A stretch of 9,132 nt of DNA from Thermogutta sp. (GTDB taxonomy: Bacteria; Planctomycetota; Planctomycetia; Pirellulales; Thermoguttaceae), in contig JAAZNR010000772.1 in the NCBI GenBank assembly GCA_012798155.1, positions 1 to 9,132 on the forward strand, written 5' to 3'. Numbering within the stretch: the stretch's first letter is position 1; each line of letters opens with the position of its first letter. Position numbers and translations under genes: made by a program. Below are positions 5,410 through 9,132 of the stretch, piece after piece. The notes beneath the pieces were generated by a model, which worked only from the letters and a program-made list of their open reading frames with translations, was not told the origin of the DNA and made no database searches.

Positions 5410-7332
5410 ATGTTCCCGCCGATTCGTCCCGCACGCAGACATTGGTGCGTCTTTGCGTTTACGGTTGCCGGCCTCGCGATGGGCGCGGCCGCAGCCCTTC
5501 AGACGGAAGGCCTCGCCGCGGCCTGGGAACCCGCCGCAGCAACGTCTCCCGAACAGGTCCTAAGCTCGCTGGTTCGCGAACATCCCCGTCTGATCGCGCC
5601 GCGGGGCGCGGAGGAGTCTCTGCGGCAGGTGCTGCAAGTTGATGAAAAGGCGCGGAGCATCTTCGAGGCGGTGAAGGAAAGGGGCGATCGCATCCTCACG
5701 GAGCCGCCGATCCGCCACCGCCTCATCGGTCCCCGATTGCTGGATCAAAGTCGGCTGTGCCTGGATCGGGTCTATACGTTGGCGACACTGTACCGGCTGA
5801 CGGGCGACAAGAAATACGCCGATCGGGCGACGGTCGAGATGCGGACCGCCGCGTCGTTTCCGGATTGGAACCCCTCTCACTTCCTCGACACGGCCGAGAT
5901 GACACACGCCTTGGCGATCGGTTACGACTGGCTGTGCGACGTCCTGTCGCCCGAGGACCGTCAGATGATCCGCGCGGCGATCGTGGAAAAAGGGTTGCGT
6001 GAAGGCGAAAAAATCTATCGCCGCGGGGGCGGCTGGCCGCGAACCGTGTGGAATTGGAATCAAGTCTGTAACGGCGGACTGACCATGGGGGCCTTGGCCG
6101 TCGCCGAAGACGAACCGGAATTGGCGTCTTTCATCGTGTCATCGGCAATCGCCTCGCTGCCCCGGGCCATGGCAAGCTATGCCCCGGACGGGGCGTGGGC
6201 GGAGGGGCCGGGCTACTGGAACTACGCCACCCGGTACACCGTCTTCATGCTGGCAGGGCTGGAAACGGCGTTGGGGACCGACTTCGGCCTGGGAGACTCG
6301 CCCGGCTTTTCCGTCACCGGCGATTTCTGGATGCACATGATCGGCCCCACCAAGCTCTGTTTCAACTTTGCGGACGGCGGCTCGCGCGTCGGGACTGCCC
6401 CCTGCATGTTGTACCTGGCCAAGCGATTCGATCGGCCCGTGTATGCCTGGCACGAACGGGATTACCTCGAAGGCCGTTCCGCCCTGGATCTGTGGTGGTA
6501 CGATCCCCGGGGCGGCGGCATGACGGGCGAACCCACGGCCAAGTGGTTCCGCGGAGCCGACGTTGTCACCCTCCGCAGCGACTGGACCGAGGACGCCGTC
6601 TTCGTCGGCTTCAAAGGCGGGGACAACGCCGTGAACCACAGCCACCTGGAGCTTGGCAGCTTCGTATTGGACGCCGCCGGCCGGCGTTGGGTCTTGGATC
6701 TCGGATCGGACGACTACAATCTTCCCGGCTACTTCGGAAACCTGCGGTGGACCTATTACCGCCTCGGGACGGCGGGTCAAAACACGTTGATCATCGACGG
6801 CCAAAACCAGGCTCCCCGTGCCAAGGCCCCGATCACGGCGTTTTCCGATCGACCGGATCGATCGTTCGCCATTGCGGACCTTTCCGAGGCCTACGCCCCG
6901 CAATCCGGCGGCGAGCGCACTGCTCGAGCCGGCGAGCGGACCGCTCGATCCACGGACCGGGTGCGGCGCGGGGTGGCCGTTTCGCAAAAGAGCGTCGTCC
7001 TCATCCAAGATGAGATTCAGGGATTCGAGGGGCGCCTGATCCAATGGCAGGTGCACACGCCGGCGGATGTGGAACTGCAAGGCCGGACCGCCCTTCTGCG
7101 GCAGAAGGACCGTTCGATTCAGGCCGCAATCCTGTCTCCCGATGATGCCCGGTTTACGGTCGAGAAGCCGGACGCCCCCCCACCGCAGAGGCAGCAGCCC
7201 GACGTCCGCAAACTCGTGATTCGTCTCAAGAAAGGCAGCGAACCGCTGCGGATCACCGTGGTTTTCGTCCCTGAGGGCAATACGGCCGACCTTCCCTCGC
7301 CGAAACCCCTGGATGTCTGGAACGAACCCTAG
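5410..7332 (+). CDS. Exported heparinase II/III-family protein (putative polysaccharide lyase)
   Basis: A 640-residue protein of the heparinase II/III type, whose characterised members cleave uronic-acid polysaccharides such as heparin, heparan sulfate or alginate by beta-elimination. The N-terminus (1-39) has Arg-rich residues and then a hydrophobic stretch (13-30), reading as a signal peptide. Residues about 55-380 look like the alpha/alpha-toroid domain, with NWNQVCNGG (215-223) and DGAWAEGPGYWNYA (260-273); Y269 is a candidate catalytic Tyr. The heparinase II/III beta-sandwich follows, with the signature NHSHLELGSFVLDAAG (409-424) and WVLDLGSDDY (427-436); H410 and H412 are candidate catalytic or metal ligands. 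Residues 497-516 hold a low-complexity Arg-rich linker made by a 21-bp tandem repeat. I chose ATG 5410 because GAGGGAGG (5393-5400) lies 9 bases before it and a signal peptide follows at once; the frame is open back to 5269. Substrate cannot be assigned, and no sulfatase or transporter is in view. It could be an alginate or oligo-uronate lyase instead. Confidence 0.87.
   Translation: MFPPIRPARRHWCVFAFTVAGLAMGAAAALQTEGLAAAWEPAAATSPEQVLSSLVREHPRLIAPRGAEESLRQVLQVDEKARSIFEAVKERGDRILTEPPIRHRLIGPRLLDQSRLCLDRVYTLATLYRLTGDKKYADRATVEMRTAASFPDWNPSHFLDTAEMTHALAIGYDWLCDVLSPEDRQMIRAAIVEKGLREGEKIYRRGGGWPRTVWNWNQVCNGGLTMGALAVAEDEPELASFIVSSAIASLPRAMASYAPDGAWAEGPGYWNYATRYTVFMLAGLETALGTDFGLGDSPGFSVTGDFWMHMIGPTKLCFNFADGGSRVGTAPCMLYLAKRFDRPVYAWHERDYLEGRSALDLWWYDPRGGGMTGEPTAKWFRGADVVTLRSDWTEDAVFVGFKGGDNAVNHSHLELGSFVLDAAGRRWVLDLGSDDYNLPGYFGNLRWTYYRLGTAGQNTLIIDGQNQAPRAKAPITAFSDRPDRSFAIADLSEAYAPQSGGERTARAGERTARSTDRVRRGVAVSQKSVVLIQDEIQGFEGRLIQWQVHTPADVELQGRTALLRQKDRSIQAAILSPDDARFTVEKPDAPPPQRQQPDVRKLVIRLKKGSEPLRITVVFVPEGNTADLPSPKPLDVWNEP
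6910..6951 (+). repeat. In-frame 21-bp tandem duplication inside the heparinase-like gene
   Basis: Two adjacent 21-base units (6910-6930 and 6931-6951) match at 18 of 21 positions and encode GERTARA then GERTARS. Each unit is itself palindromic (GAGCGCACTGCTC and GAGCGGACCGCTC), the same GAGC...GCTC design as the intergenic hairpins at 5127-5149 and 5244-5263. It sits in a linker of the beta-sandwich region and keeps the frame. Confidence 0.65.
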
Positions 7333-7347
7333 CGTCGATCCCGCACG

Positions 7348-7391
7348 AACTTTGGGAAAACAGGCGAAAAACTTTGGGAAAATAGGCGAAA
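7348..7391. repeat. 22-bp direct tandem repeat
   Basis: Two adjacent 22-base units (7348-7369 and 7370-7391) begin AACTTTGGGAAAA and end AGGCGAAA. They differ at one position only (C in the first, T in the second, 21 of 22 identical). They begin 16 bases after the stop codon of the heparinase-like gene. The patch is A-rich compared with its GC-rich surroundings. Near-identity suggests a recent duplication; no function can be assigned. Confidence 0.7.
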
Positions 7392-7844
7392 GTTTACGTA
7401 CGCGACCAAGTTTGGCGCCATTTCGATCCCGAACGGCCCCGAGTACCGGGACCGGATAGCAGCTTGCGCAAACCGTGCGCGCCGCGGAAAACGCGGCATT
7501 GAATAACAGAACGCCTTCCGTCAACCCCTCCGAGTGATTGAGTGCGAATCCGAGCCGCTTGCGACGCGACCTCTGAACTACCGCTGACTGTGGCGACTTC
7601 GGCGGCCGGATGCCACCTATGGTGGGTGGCCGATTGCTACGACGCGAACGATTCTGTAGACCCGTTCGGCCGGGAACTGTTTCGGCATTTTCGGTACTGC
7701 CTCCACAACTTCGCCAGCCTCACCGCGACCCCAGCGCAGTAACGAATCGCCGTTTGTTGTCGCTCGGGCGAGGGGGAAGTCGCTTAAGCGACGGGAAATT
7801 TACCTGAAAGCGCGACCACGGGAACGGAAACTTTCGAGGACTCC
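7392..7844. other. Intergenic gap, no convincing gene
   Basis: About 450 bases between the tandem repeat and the YjgF-like gene. A 66-codon GTG-started frame (7542-7742) is open, but it has no recognisable domain and no clear ribosome binding site, so I leave it out. Short hairpins are present: CCACC-TAT-GGTGG (7613-7625), CTCG-GG-CGAG (7763-7772) and the perfect palindrome at 7779-7792. No well-spaced promoter was found. Confidence 0.45.
7779..7792. promoter_or_regulatory. 14-bp perfect palindrome upstream of the YjgF-like gene
   Basis: GTCGCTTAAGCGAC is a perfect two-fold symmetric 14-mer, 52 bases before the ATG at 7845. A symmetric site in this position could be an operator for a dimeric regulator. 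It could also be the core of an intergenic palindromic repeat. No copy was noticed elsewhere in the window. Confidence 0.35.
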
Positions 7845-9077
7845 ATGATTCGAAAAACCTGTAGCGAAGGCGTTGGGTATTCCGTCGTGGACTTGACCGA
7901 TGTCCGCCATGTATTTGCCGCGGCGGCTCCTCGGTGCGGCGGAAGCTTGGAGACTCAGGCCGATGACGCCCTGAAAACGATCGAAGCGGTCATTCGCGAA
8001 GAGGGCACGCTTGGATCGATTGTCCACCAAGTCGTCTTTTTGGGTGATTACTCCCAGCGCGAGGAAGTCCGCAAAATCATACGGGACTTCTACGGTCCGG
8101 AAATGCCCGCCACCACCTATGTCCCGCAACGGCCCTGCGATGGCGGGCTGATCTCGATCGAGGCCTTGGGCGTCGGCCGCAAGAAAGGCGACGTGGATAT
8201 TCTTCGCTTCAGCGACCAGCTTGTTCTTGCCCGGCACAACAACATTTCCTGGGTGCATTGTGCCAACGTCGTGCCGCAAACTGCCGCCGCGGCGACCTAC
8301 GATCGGGCGATCGACGCCTTCCAGAGAATGCAGGCCTTGCTGCGGCGGGCGGACGTGCGTTTTGACCAGGTGATCCGCACTTGGATCTATCTGGGAGGGA
8401 TCATCGATCCGGAAGGCGACTCCCAGCGCTACAAGGAACTGAACCGGGCACGCGCGGATTTTTATGAAGGAATCGCGTTTTTGCGCGACCGCATGCCCGT
8501 CCCACAGGGTACCGCTTACCCGGCCGGCACGGGAATCGGCGCGGATCACCGCGACGTGGTGATGAGCTGCATCGCTTTGGATACGGATCGCTCCGATATC
8601 ATCGCCATGCCGCTGGAGAACCCCCGCCAAACGCCGGCCTTCGGCTACGGCTGCGATTACAGCCCGAAGAGCCCCAAGTTCTCCCGAGCCATGGCACTGT
8701 CCTGCGGAAGCTACGCCACCCTCTTCATCTCCGGAACCGCTAGCATTACCAATTCCGAGACGCAACACAAGGGCGACGTGGAGGCACAAACGCACGAGAC
8801 TTTGAACAACATCGAGGCCTTGATCGACGGCTCCAACCTCCGTCGGCACCACCTACCCGAGATGTCGAGCTCCCTGGAACGATTGGCGTTGGCGCGGGTC
8901 TATATCAAGCGCAAGTCCGACTATCCTAAAGTGGCGGCGATCTGCAAGAAGCGCATGGGCGACGTGCCCACGATCTATGCGGTGGCCGATGTATGCCGAC
9001 CCGACTTGCTGGTCGAAATCGAGGGCATCGCATTCGCGGAGCGCGGCACTGCCGGTTGCACCAGCGGCCGCTGCTAG
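7845..9077 (+). CDS. Triple YjgF/RidA-like protein, chorismatase-like
   Basis: A 410-residue, probably cytoplasmic protein. I read three successive YjgF-type units, at about 10-110, 130-247 and 283-397. The third is clearest: FISGTASI (294-301), ETLNNIEALI (318-327) and the terminal strand LLVEIEGIAFA (388-398), which matches the RidA ending. ENPRQTPAFGYGCDYSPKSPKFSRA (258-282) and PAGTGIGA (226-233) recall the chorismatases FkbO, Hyg5 and XanB2, which hydrolyse chorismate using a YjgF-like fold and a C-terminal Glu; E391 or E393 are candidates. The Arg that marks RidA imine deaminases (R105 in E. coli) is absent: the places I align to it hold T90, about T223 and I377. So a RidA deaminase role is unlikely, and a chorismatase-like or unknown role fits better. 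The match is from memory of motifs. CGAGGA (7835-7840) lies 4 bases before the ATG. The C-terminal tail (400-410, three Cys/Gly-rich residues clusters) is unlike the rest. No chorismate pathway genes are in view. Confidence 0.72.
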   Translation: MIRKTCSEGVGYSVVDLTDVRHVFAAAAPRCGGSLETQADDALKTIEAVIREEGTLGSIVHQVVFLGDYSQREEVRKIIRDFYGPEMPATTYVPQRPCDGGLISIEALGVGRKKGDVDILRFSDQLVLARHNNISWVHCANVVPQTAAAATYDRAIDAFQRMQALLRRADVRFDQVIRTWIYLGGIIDPEGDSQRYKELNRARADFYEGIAFLRDRMPVPQGTAYPAGTGIGADHRDVVMSCIALDTDRSDIIAMPLENPRQTPAFGYGCDYSPKSPKFSRAMALSCGSYATLFISGTASITNSETQHKGDVEAQTHETLNNIEALIDGSNLRRHHLPEMSSSLERLALARVYIKRKSDYPKVAAICKKRMGDVPTIYAVADVCRPDLLVEIEGIAFAERGTAGCTSGRC

Positions 9078-9132
9078 AACACCGGATTTCCACGCGCGGG
9101 CGAAAGGCGGCCTAGCGCGGCGGCAAGACCGA
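9078..9132. other. Non-coding tail of the window
   Basis: Fifty-five bases after the stop codon of the YjgF-like gene. The sequence is GC-rich and shows no start of a further gene and no terminator-like hairpin followed by a T-run. Confidence 0.4.

Noticed and set aside
6139..7524. 461-codon open frame on the - strand over the heparinase-like gene
   Set aside because: Antisense shadow; the + strand frame carries the family signatures and a good ribosome binding site.
7542..7742. Small + strand open frame, 66 codons, GTG start
   Set aside because: No Shine-Dalgarno, no recognisable domain, lies in a hairpin-containing spacer; not distinguishable from chance.

Overview
This window is a GC-rich chromosomal stretch. 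All five confident protein genes lie on the + strand, separated by long intergenic gaps of 363 to 512 bases. It most resembles a member of the Planctomycetes (Pirellulales-like). That placement rests on remembered family resemblance only: a GNAT acetyltransferase with the 'YFKRYRMEIDL' N-terminus, a long NfeD protein with two ClpP-like domains, a secreted heparinase II/III-like protein, and loosely packed genes with hairpin-rich spacers. No rRNA, tRNA, transposase, integrase or CRISPR array was seen.

Layout. 1-554: non-coding, with an imperfect inverted repeat of the 'CGCAGAG' type and a plausible sigma70-type promoter. 555-1121: GNAT N-acetyltransferase. 1122-1490: non-coding. 1491-3788: membrane-bound NfeD/ClpP-class protein with two ClpP-like domains, a membrane block and a C-terminal OB-fold. 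3789-4174: non-coding, holding three 20-bp tandem units and then a strongly foldable ~98-nt element that ends 50 bases before the next start codon. 4175-4957: NagB (glucosamine-6-phosphate deaminase) family protein with several active-site substitutions. 4958-5409: non-coding, with hairpin repeats and a good promoter. 5410-7332: exported heparinase II/III-family protein. 7333-7844: non-coding, with a 22-bp tandem repeat and a 14-bp perfect palindrome. 7845-9077: protein with three YjgF/RidA-like units, resembling chorismatases. 9078-9132: non-coding tail.

How the genes might relate. Spacing and individual leaders suggest five separate transcription units rather than an operon. The heparinase-like protein (uronate/amino-sugar polysaccharide cleavage outside the cytoplasm) and the NagB-like protein (amino-sugar phosphate chemistry) suggest a loose glycan theme, which is inference. 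The NfeD-like protein probably works in membrane quality control.

Most worth following up: (a) the structured element directly upstream of the NagB-like gene, a candidate cis-regulatory RNA; (b) the NagB-like protein itself, in which the family's catalytic His is Gln, the Asp before it is Glu and a phosphate-binding Arg is Glu, while other motifs are intact, so it may do different chemistry; (c) the three-unit YjgF protein; (d) the loss of the nucleophile in only the first ClpP-like domain of the NfeD protein.
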